DNA from: DATFJT01 sp965230755
GTDB lineage: Bacteria > Bacteroidota > Bacteroidia > Chitinophagales > Saprospiraceae
NCBI GenBank assembly: GCA_965230755.1
Contig: CBDDLT010000015.1
Location: 310,001 to 374,000 of the forward strand
Direction of reading: 5' to 3'
DNA: 64,000 nt
The translations under genes and the position numbers were made by a program. Below the pieces are notes generated by a model, which had not been told where the DNA came from, ran no database searches, and saw only the letters and a list, made by a program, of their open reading frames with translations. Below, in pieces: positions 34,524-43,594 of this stretch; position 1 is the stretch's first letter, and the number at the start of each line of letters is the position of its first letter.

Positions 34524-36926
34524 TTAAAACCATTTTCCTCTTAGAGAAATGACGAAATTTCTCCCTAGTCCAGCAATTCCGGAGCTATAGGGTCTATATC
34601 GTTGATCGAAAATATTCTCTATGCCGACTTGGGCCTGATAATTTTCAGAAATCTCCCAGTTTGCCTTCAGGTCAAATCTGTTCCATGAAGGGGAATAGGG
34701 ATTTCCATTACCGTCTTGGGCGTAAATTTCGACTTTAGATCTTTCCGATATGGCTAAATCAGAATATTCTACTTCATCCTGAAATTGCCAGCTGGCGATG
34801 ATCTCAATTCGCTTCAATTGATAATTAAGCCAAAGTGATCCAAAAGCAGGGGCGGCGTGCCTCATTGGACTTTTTATCCCCATGAAGTCTTCTTCTTCTC
34901 CTTTCTGATAATTCAATTGAATCCCAGAGGAAAAAGCGCTTAAGAAGTCAGATTCAAGATAGAATTGAAATCCATATACATTGGCCTGATTAGCGTTCTG
35001 TAAAGCTTGAACTTTGCTCAAAACCCCGTCGTAAAGGATGCTGTCCTGGCCGTTAAAGAGAAAATCTCTGCGCACCATAACTCTATCTAAGAAAGTGTAA
35101 AAGCCAGATATCTCTGTTCTTAAATTTTCCACGTTCGAATGCCAGGCCAGTTCAAAGTTATAAGCATACTCTGGTTTTAGGTCCGTGTTGGGGACTATTA
35201 CTGATCCGGGTTCCGAATCAAAAACCTTCGCTACATCATCTATATTCGGGGCTCGAAAACCAGTCGAAAAATTTAAAGAAATACTGTTGGATGAATTGAG
35301 CTCTCTTCGATAAGCAATATTACCGGTCAATGATGAAATATTCTTATCCAGATCTTCTATTCCTACAGGATAATACTCCGGATCAAAAGTGGCGCTTACT
35401 TGATTAAAATTATAGCGCAAGCCGTAACGCAAATGATGTTTATTCCTCCATTCACTGTGAACGCTGATGTAGGCTCCGGAGGATTGCCATTCAGCCTTCG
35501 GATAACGACTCATTGCTTCGGCTTGCGTTCCATCGATGATGTCTGTCGCAAAAGCCCTTGAGTTTACATCATTTAAAACCCCTTCAATTCCGTAGTAAAC
35601 TTTAGAATGAGTGCTGATGCGTTTCAATGCGTCTACATTAATAGAATACGCTTTGACCTGTTCCTTTCTATCGAACTCTTCTCTCGCATTAAAATTTCGG
35701 GTAATTCGACTCTCTTCAAATACTTGGTAGGCCAAACTCAGCTTAATTCTATCCAGGAAAAAATTATTGTTTGAATATTCCGTATTGAGGTGGTGCATGC
35801 TCCAGGACATCGGTCCATAATCCCATCTTCCATACCTTGGATTTCCATTCGACATGCGCAAATGACGGTCAAACCTCCCAAACTTACTACTCTGTGAATG
35901 ATAAAAGGTATAGGACAAGGTCCAATCGTCCTCAATCCTCCATCTCAACTTTTGTAAGGTGCTCCATTGATCTAAAGAAGAAGGGGATTGAATTCTGGAA
36001 TCCGAACTTTTCAAAACCGTATCCTGACCATTGATCCGCTCAGTGTAAAAAGGCCTCAAGTATTCTTCAGGACCATGTTTACCCATTCTCATATGAGAAA
36101 AATCAGATCTACTGAAGGTCCCCACATAAGCAATATTCTTTTTCGACAAATTAAGTTTGACGTGGCCGGTTTTTTCTTGGTTGGCACTTGAATAACGCAA
36201 CATTCCCTCGATACCCAGGTTGTTCTCTTCAGTTCCAAACCTTGCCGGAAGTGTAGTAAAATTCATGACACCACCAATGGCATCCGAACCGTAAATGACC
36301 GAGTAGCTTCCCAACAACACTTCTACTTTAGCCAAGCTCATGGGGTCAATGCTAATAACATTATGAAGATTCCCTCCTCGAAAGATGGCATTGTTCATTC
36401 TGATTCCATCAATAGAGTAAAGCAACCTATTGGCTGCAAATCCTCTAATCATAGGACTTCCACCTCCTTGCTGACTTTTTTGCACAAATATCTGTCCGGT
36501 AGAAGCCAACAGATCCGCTGAAGTCTGGGCATTTGAAATTTCTATATCTCGCGTATTTAATGAAGCTACTCCGGATTGAATCGACTCAGACTCATCAGCC
36601 CATTTGGTATAGGACACGGTAACATGGTCCATATGGTGATTTCTAGGGTGTAGAAAGATGCGATCCGTTATATCCTTGAATGCAATAGTTGTAGGTTCGA
36701 AAGAAATATGATTGAAGTATAGGCTATCGTCTATCCTAAAAACGCCTAGGTCGAATATTCCATTTTCATCGGATATGGTGCTTCGAGAAAAACTCTGATC
36801 ACTGATCCCGACAAACTCAATGCGTGTTGAGTCCAATTCATTCAATATAATGACCTGACCATTAGCATTTGGTGCTAAACTCAAAAAAATGACAGCCAAT
36901 ATCAATATACGGTAGCAGTGTTTCAT
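34524..36926 (-). CDS. TonB-dependent receptor (HmuR/haem-siderophore type)
   Basis: An 800-residue outer-membrane active transporter. A signal peptide covers about 1-23 (ends ANGQ). A carboxypeptidase-regulatory-like domain follows, then the plug (about 115-225) with QTSADLLASTGQIFVQK, GGGSPMIRGFAANRLLYSIDG and YGSDAIGGVMNF. The barrel runs to a terminal aromatic residue (SLRGKWF). The plug style and NLKPEYAYNFELAWH barrel motif resemble haem or siderophore receptors, but the ligand is not decided by sequence. It is monocistronic and convergent with etfA (14-base gap). Confidence 0.9.
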   Translation of the reverse strand: MKHCYRILILAVIFLSLAPNANGQVIILNELDSTRIEFVGISDQSFSRSTISDENGIFDLGVFRIDDSLYFNHISFEPTTIAFKDITDRIFLHPRNHHMDHVTVSYTKWADESESIQSGVASLNTRDIEISNAQTSADLLASTGQIFVQKSQQGGGSPMIRGFAANRLLYSIDGIRMNNAIFRGGNLHNVISIDPMSLAKVEVLLGSYSVIYGSDAIGGVMNFTTLPARFGTEENNLGIEGMLRYSSANQEKTGHVKLNLSKKNIAYVGTFSRSDFSHMRMGKHGPEEYLRPFYTERINGQDTVLKSSDSRIQSPSSLDQWSTLQKLRWRIEDDWTLSYTFYHSQSSKFGRFDRHLRMSNGNPRYGRWDYGPMSWSMHHLNTEYSNNNFFLDRIKLSLAYQVFEESRITRNFNAREEFDRKEQVKAYSINVDALKRISTHSKVYYGIEGVLNDVNSRAFATDIIDGTQAEAMSRYPKAEWQSSGAYISVHSEWRNKHHLRYGLRYNFNQVSATFDPEYYPVGIEDLDKNISSLTGNIAYRRELNSSNSISLNFSTGFRAPNIDDVAKVFDSEPGSVIVPNTDLKPEYAYNFELAWHSNVENLRTEISGFYTFLDRVMVRRDFLFNGQDSILYDGVLSKVQALQNANQANVYGFQFYLESDFLSAFSSGIQLNYQKGEEEDFMGIKSPMRHAAPAFGSLWLNYQLKRIEIIASWQFQDEVEYSDLAISERSKVEIYAQDGNGNPYSPSWNRFDLKANWEISENYQAQVGIENIFDQRYRPYSSGIAGLGRNFVISLRGKWF

Positions 36927-37017
36927 GAAATGTAAAAATGTATAAAATCAAGAATTATTATCCATTTGCTCGTAAAAAAATGTCGGATTAGTTTTACTTT
37001 CGCAAAATTTCTCGATC

Positions 37018-38277
37018 ATGGATGCTGTATTTGATTTAATCAATCTTGAGTTAAAAAGACAACAGGAAGGAATCGAACTCATTGCCTCAGAAAACTTTGT
37101 ATCAAAAGATGTTATGAGAGCCATGGGAACATGCTTGACGAATAAATATGCCGAAGGTTATCCTGGAAAGAGATATTACGGAGGCTGTGAGTTTGTGGAT
37201 CAAATTGAGCAATTGGCCATCGATCGAGCCAAGGAACTGTTCGGATGCCAATATGCCAATGTTCAGCCGCATTCCGGAGCTCAAGCCAATGCAGCAATTT
37301 TTCTTGCTTTTCTCAAGCCAGGAGACAAAATATTGGGATTTGACTTAGCGCATGGTGGGCATCTAACTCATGGGGCTAAAGTGAATTTTAGCGGCAAGTA
37401 TTTCGAGGCACATTTTTATGGCGTCGAAGCTGATACCGGAGTTATAGACATGGCTAAAGTCAGAGAAAAAGCGCTTGAGGTCAAGCCGAGAATGATCATT
37501 TGTGGAGCCAGTAGTTATTCTCGAGATTGGGAATATGCCGAGTTCAGATCTATAGCGGATGAAGTAGGCGCACTGCTGATGGCTGATATTGCTCATCCAG
37601 CCGGACTGATTGCCAAGAAGCTATTGAATGACCCCGTACCACATTGTCATGTTATCAGTACTACTACACATAAGACACTTAGAGGACCAAGAGGTGGTAT
37701 GATCATGATTCCCAGAGATGAGCCTAACCCCTTTGGTATTAAAAACAAATTCGGGAAGGTAAGAAAGATACATGCCATGATAAATTCCGCTGTTTTTCCC
37801 GGCATGCAGGGTGGTCCACTAGAACACATCATAGCAGCCAAAGCAGTGGCATTCGGAGAAGCCCTTCGTGATGACTTTAAAGATTATATGATTCAAGTAC
37901 AAAAGAACGCCAAAGCCATGGCTTCTACTTTCATTGATCTGGGTTATTCTATCATATCGAACGGGACGGATAATCATATGATGCTGGTAGATCTCACCAA
38001 CTCCAATACCTCAGGAGCAGAGGCAGAAGATGGTTTGCAAATAGCTAATATTACCGTCAATAAAAACATGATACCATTTGATCAGAAGCCGCCGATGGTT
38101 ACCTCAGGTATGAGGATTGGTACACCAGCTGTAACATCTAGGGGATACAAAGAAGAGGACTGTATCCAGGTAGTTCATTGGATTCATGAGGGCTTGAAGT
38201 CATTGAGTGATGAACAGAAACTTCGAAGCCTAGGAGAAAAGATCAAAGTGTATCAGGATAGGTTTCCTTTGTATTGA
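37018..38277 (+). CDS. glyA: Serine hydroxymethyltransferase
   Basis: Interconverts serine and glycine, feeding one-carbon units to tetrahydrofolate. The 419-residue PLP enzyme has LIASENFVSKDVMRAMG at the N-terminus, YPGKRYYGGCEFVD, NVQPHSGAQANAA, the DIAHPAGLIA loop and the PLP lysine K219 in STTTHKTLRGPRGG. Length is normal. A TACTTTCG-like -7 box lies about 20 bases upstream, with poor -33 spacing. Convergent with the helicase gene. Confidence 0.97.
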   Translation: MDAVFDLINLELKRQQEGIELIASENFVSKDVMRAMGTCLTNKYAEGYPGKRYYGGCEFVDQIEQLAIDRAKELFGCQYANVQPHSGAQANAAIFLAFLKPGDKILGFDLAHGGHLTHGAKVNFSGKYFEAHFYGVEADTGVIDMAKVREKALEVKPRMIICGASSYSRDWEYAEFRSIADEVGALLMADIAHPAGLIAKKLLNDPVPHCHVISTTTHKTLRGPRGGMIMIPRDEPNPFGIKNKFGKVRKIHAMINSAVFPGMQGGPLEHIIAAKAVAFGEALRDDFKDYMIQVQKNAKAMASTFIDLGYSIISNGTDNHMMLVDLTNSNTSGAEAEDGLQIANITVNKNMIPFDQKPPMVTSGMRIGTPAVTSRGYKEEDCIQVVHWIHEGLKSLSDEQKLRSLGEKIKVYQDRFPLY

Positions 38278-38391
38278 TGGTATTACTTTTTATACAATGA
38301 AATCCTAATTTTCGGCATATATTGAATTTCGAACAAGGATTAACGATTTTTGATTTAAGAGATTTAATGAATCATTAATCTGTGTTCTAAG

Positions 38392-38408
38392 TATACCTTA
38401 AAGGTATA
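38392..38408. repeat. Perfect palindrome between convergent genes
   Basis: TATACCTT-A-AAGGTATA, 8-base perfect arms, in the 219-base gap after glyA. It may act as a weak terminator or a protein-binding site; the sequence does not decide. Confidence 0.5.
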
Positions 38409-38496
38409 TGGATTCTTAAATCAAAAACTAAAAATAATGCTCAGTATATAATGCCAGAATACTGAGTAGAGTTAGTAAAAACTATAGCTAAACAAG

Positions 38497-39732
38497 TTAA
38501 CGTCTTTTGAATCCTTTTTTATGCGATTTGGATGAATTGAATCGCTTGCCATTTTTTTGCTTACGGAATTTATGGCTTGATTTGGGGTTCCATTGGGGTG
38601 AGACTCCTATCGTTTTAGGGATATCCAGTTTTCTTACTTCAGAACCGATCAATCCTTCTATTTCAGAAAAGGACTTCATATCTCTAGAATTCACAAAGGT
38701 TATCGCTATTCCAGATTTTTTTGCTCTTGCTGTTCTTCCTATTCGATGGACATAATCTGCAGCTTTAGGAGGGACATCGTAATTTACAACCAGGTCGATG
38801 TTCTCGATGTCTATTCCTCTACTTATTACATCTGTTCCTACTAGGATTTGGACATTTCCCGCAATGTATTCTAACAAGATTTTCTCTCGATCCTCCTGTG
38901 AAAAATCAGATGATATTGCGCCTACACTAAATCCCTGGCTTTTCAAATTGCGTAATATCTCGCCTACTTTTACTCTGGTCGAACCAAAAACAATGACCTT
39001 ACTGAGGCTTTTCTTATTGCTCAATAACTCTACCAATAACTTGTTCTTATTGACATCCTCACAGAGGTATGCAATCTGCATCACATTTTCTGCGGGTTTA
39101 GCAATGGCAAGACTTATTTCTACCGGGTTGTGTAAAATTTTCTTGATCAGCTTTCGAATTTTAGGATCCATGGTCGCAGAAAACATAAGGTTCTGTCTTT
39201 TGCTAGGTAGCTTCGACACAATGAATTCAATATCTTCTCTAAATCCCATGTCCATCATTCGATCAGCCTCATCGAGAATGAGATGTGTGAGATTACTAAA
39301 ATTTACATAGCCCTGATGAATGTGCGAAATCAGCTTTCCTGGTGTAGCCACAATAATATCAGCTCCACTGGATAGAGCTTCTTTTTGCACTTCCCAATCA
39401 TCTCCGTCTCCACCTCCATAGACTGGTGTAGAATGTAAATTGACAAAATAAGCCAAGCCCATGATCTCATTATCGATCTGCATGGCCAACTCTCTAGTGG
39501 GACAAATGATCAAGGCCTTTACCCCTGGTCTATTGTCTTTAGAAATTATCTCAAGCGTTGGAAGTATAAAGGCCGCTGTCTTACCAGTTCCTGTTTGAGC
39601 ACAGGCGATTAGATCCTTACCATTTAAGATTTCCGGAATTGCCCTTTCCTGAACTTCCGTGCAATCAGTAAAGTTCATATGTTCTAATGCTTCCTGAATA
39701 CCTTCACTCAGCGGTAAGTGCTTAAATTTCAT
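38497..39732 (-). CDS. DEAD-box RNA helicase (RhlE-like)
   Basis: ATP-dependent RNA helicase of 411 residues. All core motifs are present: Q motif FTDCTEVQERAIP, Walker A AQTGTGKTAAF, PTRELA, DEAD in LDEADRMMDMGF, SAT, and HRIGRTARAKKSG. The C-terminus (about 370-411) is a short basic tail rich in K and R, which usually gives RNA affinity. It likely takes part in ribosome assembly or mRNA turnover, including cold conditions. It is monocistronic. Confidence 0.93.
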   Translation of the reverse strand: MKFKHLPLSEGIQEALEHMNFTDCTEVQERAIPEILNGKDLIACAQTGTGKTAAFILPTLEIISKDNRPGVKALIICPTRELAMQIDNEIMGLAYFVNLHSTPVYGGGDGDDWEVQKEALSSGADIIVATPGKLISHIHQGYVNFSNLTHLILDEADRMMDMGFREDIEFIVSKLPSKRQNLMFSATMDPKIRKLIKKILHNPVEISLAIAKPAENVMQIAYLCEDVNKNKLLVELLSNKKSLSKVIVFGSTRVKVGEILRNLKSQGFSVGAISSDFSQEDREKILLEYIAGNVQILVGTDVISRGIDIENIDLVVNYDVPPKAADYVHRIGRTARAKKSGIAITFVNSRDMKSFSEIEGLIGSEVRKLDIPKTIGVSPQWNPKSSHKFRKQKNGKRFNSSKSHKKGFKRR

Positions 39733-40227
39733 TCGGTGAGATTAATTTCTACAAGGCTTCTGATTCGCCATTAATTATAACATCAATGTTTACTAAAAGT
39801 TGGTTATTGGAGCGCCTAAGCTTATAAGATGATCACTAAAATCAAGCCAAAATTAAAATATCCCAGATGAAAACCTAACACTTAAAGTAAAACTTATTGA
39901 AATATGTCCTAAAGAACTGATTTATTTTACTTTGGTCTTTGGTTCTTAGCCATTGGTCTTTGGTCTTTTTGCACTTGGTCTTTAGTCTTTAGTTATTAGT
40001 TTTTTGGTATATATTAGTGAGCTTCACGAAAAGGTAAAGGGGCTAGTGATTTCAAAATAAGCTAAATCTGAGTTCCCAAAAGCGATTCATATTTTAGGGT
40101 TTTACATGGATGGAGTAATTAAAAGTTAAGTAATACATAAAGGAATTCTCCTTCTTTCAAGTCCAAATCAATTTTTCTACATTTAGGAATTAGGTTTTAG
40201 GTTTTGGTGAAATAACTTAATTAGAAG
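39733..40227. other. 495-base intergenic region with degenerate tandem repeats
   Basis: Non-coding region between the divergent helicase and ABC permease genes. Its centre (39931-40009) is made of degenerate units of TTGGTCTTT(A/T)G, with at least four TGGTCTT cores and related AGTCTTTAG/AGTTATTAG units. A second short TTTAGGTTTTAGG-like run lies at 40183-40206. I see no RNA gene or reading frame. Confidence 0.6.
39931..40009. repeat. Degenerate TTGGTCTTT tandem repeat array
   Basis: Imperfect direct repeats of 9-11 bases around TTGGTCTTT, some converted to TAGTCTTTAG. Similar simple degenerate arrays occur between Bacteroidota genes; no function is evident. Confidence 0.6.
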
Positions 40228-41145
40228 ATGAAATACTACTTTGTATTGCAACGGAGAAGGATTGAGAGAAAACTCATTGAGTTTGGTTTAGTACCTATTC
40301 TCGGGATTGCTCTTGTAGTTTTGTCCTTTGTACTCTTCTCAATAATGCTGTTCAGTAAAACCGAATATGCGGATTGGATAATGAGCTTGACCGGATTATA
40401 TTTCGTTTTTAATCTGGGAGAATTTGGTAGAAATGAACATTTAAAATCTATTTTTTCCACTTCGAATTATCATCGAATTAGAATATTGGAAAATACCATC
40501 CTCACCCTACCCTTTGCGCTGTTTTTGCTCGTTATGAAAAGCTACTATCTCTCTTTAGGACTATTGTTATTCGCGCCACTTTTAGCCCGGATTAGAATCA
40601 AAAAAACACTGAGCTGGTCAAGTCCTACTCCATTCAAGCGATTTCCTTTTGAATTCATTGTCGGTTTTAGACGGTCCTATTGGGTTTTAATTCTATCCTA
40701 CTTTCTTTGCTTTAAATCCATCGACGTTGGCAACTTCAATTTGGGAATCTTTGCTTTGGGTTTAGTATTTCTTATTTCTATGTCCTTCTATCTGAAGCCG
40801 GAAAAAGAATTTTTCGTGTGGATATACTCTTGTTCGGTCGAAGTGTTTCTGAGAAAGAAAATATGGACAAGTATTATTGGTTCCAGCATACTTAGTATAC
40901 CAACGCTGATTATGCTATTTGCTTTTTTTCCTGAAAATGCCTTGCCCCTGGTTGGAGTTCAGCTTTTGGGCTACCTTTTTGTTATATCCATTATTTTAGC
41001 CAAATATTCTGTCTATCCCAATGAAATGAGCCTGCCGCAAGCCATTTTATATGGATTAAGCTTGTGGTTTCCACCTATGTTCTTAGTGGTTCTGCCCTTA
41101 TTCTATAAAAAATCAAAAGCCAAATTAATTCACTACTTAGCATGA
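40228..41145 (+). CDS. ABC transporter membrane subunit, unassigned family
   Basis: A 305-residue membrane protein with about eight hydrophobic helices (for example 17-38, 46-60, 88-118, 148-165, 168-185, 215-235, 240-260, 272-295). No named domain is recognisable. It overlaps the ATP-binding gene by 4 bases (ATGA), which makes it the most likely permease of that transporter. The N-terminal helix region is preceded by a basic QRRRIERK segment. Substrate and direction are unknown; the small size suggests an ABC-2-like exporter. Confidence 0.6.
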   Translation: MKYYFVLQRRRIERKLIEFGLVPILGIALVVLSFVLFSIMLFSKTEYADWIMSLTGLYFVFNLGEFGRNEHLKSIFSTSNYHRIRILENTILTLPFALFLLVMKSYYLSLGLLLFAPLLARIRIKKTLSWSSPTPFKRFPFEFIVGFRRSYWVLILSYFLCFKSIDVGNFNLGIFALGLVFLISMSFYLKPEKEFFVWIYSCSVEVFLRKKIWTSIIGSSILSIPTLIMLFAFFPENALPLVGVQLLGYLFVISIILAKYSVYPNEMSLPQAILYGLSLWFPPMFLVVLPLFYKKSKAKLIHYLA

Positions 41146-41822
41146 TAGTAATTCGGAATTTAACGAAATCATATGGTAAAAATGATGTCCTAAAAGGCAT
41201 CAACATGGAGTTTGATAGAGGCAAGGTTTATGGTATTGTAGGAAAAAACGGAGCTGGGAAAACGACCTTATTTCGATGTATCGCCGGATTGGAAAATTAT
41301 GACGGAGCTATTGATTCTGATCACAAGCCCTTGAAGAACTATTTGGGATTTCTTCCGACCAATCCCATATTTATGTCCAGAATTACCGCTTGGGAATATC
41401 TCAAGTTGCTCTGTGTTGCCAGAGATATTAAAGAGGAAAGATTCGATGATCAAAACATCTTTGAGCTCCCCTTGCAGCGGTATGCTGAGATCTATTCTAC
41501 GGGGATGAAAAAGAAACTTGCACTAATGGGCGTTCTATTACAGAAGAATGAAATTTTTATCCTTGACGAACCCTTTAACGGTGTGGATATCCACAGCAAT
41601 ATGATCATCAGTGAAATAATTAACAAATTAAAATCCATGAATAAGGTGGTAATAATTTCATCCCATATCTTCTCAACACTAAGGAATATTTGTGACTCTA
41701 TTAGTTTGCTGGAAGATGGGCAATTCAAGAAAACCGTTATAAAAACTGATTTTGACGACATAGAAGAAGAGATGAAAAACTTTATAGTTGGTGATCGCTT
41801 ATCAAAGATTAATATCCGGTAA
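41142..41822 (+). CDS. ABC transporter ATP-binding protein
   Basis: A 226-residue ATPase. Walker A is VGKNGAGKTT (34-42), the signature is a divergent YSTGMKKKLAL in place of LSGGQ, and Walker B is IFILDEPFNGVD, followed by the H-loop in ISSHIFS. The YSTGMKKK form is common in ABC-2-type exporter ATPases. It is translationally coupled to the membrane protein upstream. An alpha/beta hydrolase gene starts 24 bases later. Confidence 0.93.
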   Translation: MIVIRNLTKSYGKNDVLKGINMEFDRGKVYGIVGKNGAGKTTLFRCIAGLENYDGAIDSDHKPLKNYLGFLPTNPIFMSRITAWEYLKLLCVARDIKEERFDDQNIFELPLQRYAEIYSTGMKKKLALMGVLLQKNEIFILDEPFNGVDIHSNMIISEIINKLKSMNKVVIISSHIFSTLRNICDSISLLEDGQFKKTVIKTDFDDIEEEMKNFIVGDRLSKINIR

Positions 41823-41846
41823 AATGGCATTCAATAAATAGAGCAG

Positions 41847-42494
41847 ATGAAATTTTACTTTATTCCTGGCCTCGGCTATGATTGTCGAATATTCGAAAAA
41901 TGGGATCTCCTCAAGGATGATGGCCAATGCTTGAATTGGATAGAACCGGAAATCGATGAAAGTTTTAACCAATATGCCGAAAGATTGTTTCAACCCGTCG
42001 TAGAAGAAGAAATCGGATTGATCGGGCATTCACTTGGAGGAATGATTGCTCAACAGATTTGCTCCAAAAAGAAAGTAAGACTGCTCATCCTTATTTCTAG
42101 TATACAATCAAGAACTGAACTTCCGCTTTTCTTTAAAATGGTTAAGCCTATGAAGCTTTACAAGATCTTCACCAAAGAATTATGTTTAAAGACCTTTAAA
42201 TTTTGGGCTAATCAACATGGTTTTACCAATCCGGAGGAAAAAGAGCTTTTCAAAAGCATGGTTGAGCGGCAATCTAATGCATACTTACAATGGGCGCTGC
42301 GATCTCTGTCCGCATGGCAAAGTCCTAAAATTTCCAGTGGCACTAGAATTTTACAAATTCACGGGACAAAGGACAAGACATTTCCCATTGGCAAACTATC
42401 AAGTCCGGATATTATGATCGAAGGAGGTGATCATTTTATGGTGTATAGTCAGGCCGAAGTCCTCAATAAAATTGTATCGGATGCCATTGGTTAG
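41847..42494 (+). CDS. Small alpha/beta hydrolase
   Basis: A 215-residue cytoplasmic hydrolase. It starts with the FYFIPGLGYDCRIF loop; the nucleophile is S62 in LIGHSLGGMIAQQI; the acid is in IHGTKDKTF and the histidine in GGDHFMV near the C-terminus. The protein is short, so the lid domain is reduced. It follows the ABC ATPase gene by 24 bases and may share its transcript. The substrate is unknown. Confidence 0.8.
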   Translation: MKFYFIPGLGYDCRIFEKWDLLKDDGQCLNWIEPEIDESFNQYAERLFQPVVEEEIGLIGHSLGGMIAQQICSKKKVRLLILISSIQSRTELPLFFKMVKPMKLYKIFTKELCLKTFKFWANQHGFTNPEEKELFKSMVERQSNAYLQWALRSLSAWQSPKISSGTRILQIHGTKDKTFPIGKLSSPDIMIEGGDHFMVYSQAEVLNKIVSDAIG

Positions 42495-42523
42495 AACTTA
42501 CCAGGGAGATTTTGCCAAAATCA

Positions 42524-43440
42524 ATGTCAATGGCTAAGGAAATTTTGGTAAAAACAGTGCTCAATAAGAGCAAGAAAAGGGACCATTGGTTTCTGGACGA
42601 TTACAGCTTTAATCCATATAGCAGTTGTTCTTTCAATTGCCTTTATTGTTATATCCGAGGGAGCAAATACGGCACCAACCTGGAAAGAAGTCTTTCTGTT
42701 AAAACCAATGCTCTGGACATTCTAGATAAACAACTAAAGCATCGGGCGAAAAAAATCAATACGGTATCATCGTTATATCCTCAGCAACAGACCCGTATTT
42801 GCATTTGGAAGAACATTATCAACTAACACGAGAAGCACTAAAGATTATCCTTCATCATCGTTTCCCAGTTCATATCATCACAAAGTCTGATTTAGTTATC
42901 CGAGACTTTGATCTGTTAAAAGAAATAGAGCAAAAAGCAATCCTCCCCGAGGATCTTAAACATCTCCAATACGGAACCATCATCAGTTTTTCATTTTCCA
43001 GCATTCTCGATGAAGTAGCCAGGATTTTTGAACCCGGAGCAACTAGACCATCTAAACGACTTGTAGCTGTCAAGCAATCTCTCGACTTCGGATTTTTAAC
43101 AGGAATTAGCATGATGCCTCTAATTCCATATATTTCAGACACTACAGAACAATTGGAATTGTCTTTTTCCACTTTTAAGAACCTTAGCGTTGACTATGTG
43201 CTCCCAGCAAGTATTACACTATTTGGAAATGGTTCTTCAGATAGTAAGACTTTAACCCTGAATGCCATCAAAAAGCACTATCCACACTTGATCGAAAAAT
43301 ATGAACGATTCTTTAAGAACAGTAATTCGATGCCCTTGTATTATCAAAAAGCTTTTAAGGCTAAGATGACTGAGTTGCATGATTTATATGGCCTAGAGGA
43401 TAGTATTCTTCTCGCTACCAAGAAGAAATTAAATGATTAA
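42524..43440 (+). pseudogene. SplB-like radical SAM gene split by a single frameshift
   Basis: Two reading frames together make one radical SAM protein of about 305 residues resembling spore photoproduct lyase-like (SplB/Rv2578c) enzymes. The first half has C-x3-C-x2-C as CSFNCLYC, which would hold the 4Fe-4S cluster. It runs out of frame at 42826. The second half resumes at ISSATDPYLHLEEHYQ, then HIITKSDLVIRDFDLL and a C-terminal barrel. Adding one A to the seven-A run at 42749-42755 restores a continuous protein. The cause may be a real deletion, a sequencing error, or slippage on the A tract. I started at the ATG at 42524. Confidence 0.85.
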
Positions 43441-43518
43441 TTCTGCTTCCTAATTTTCAAAGTTCAAAAGATGGTAACAAAGCAAAAATTTGATTTGATC
43501 TAAGCTTATATTACAATT

Positions 43519-43544
43519 AATATATGAACATATGTTTGTATATT
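43519..43544. promoter_or_regulatory. Candidate ArsR/SqrR-type operator upstream of DUF1641-sqr
   Basis: AATATATGAACATATGTTTG followed by TATATT, with a perfect AACATATGTT core (43527-43536). It overlaps TTTG (43535-43538), the -33 box of a promoter whose -7 box TATATTAG is at 43558-43565 (19-base spacer). Its left half is the same 13 bases as at 53578-53590. Confidence 0.6.
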
Positions 43545-43565
43545 GTTTTAAAACTATTATATTAG
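43535..43565 (+). promoter_or_regulatory. Candidate promoter of the DUF1641-sqr operon
   Basis: TTTG (43535-43538), 19-base spacer, TATATTAG (43558-43565), one mismatch to TAnnTTTG. It is covered at its left edge by the palindrome at 43519-43544, suggesting repression. Confidence 0.45.
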
Positions 43566-43594
43566 ACCATCTTTTCTAATATAAAAAAACTAGA

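Noticed and set aside
36965..37002. Full Bacteroidota promoter for glyA
   Set aside because: TTTG and TACTTTCG are 26 bases apart, too far for the usual 19-21 base spacer; only the -7-like box is plausible.
42749..42755. Programmed -1 ribosomal frameshift
   Set aside because: The in-frame context is GCG-AAA-AAA-ATC, not a standard X-XXY-YYZ heptamer, and no downstream stimulatory hairpin is evident. A sequencing error or a real deletion is simpler.
42799..43440. Independent gene for the second half of the SplB-like protein
   Set aside because: Its N-terminus continues the radical SAM fold of the first half, and one A restores one frame; no promoter or start signal is seen.
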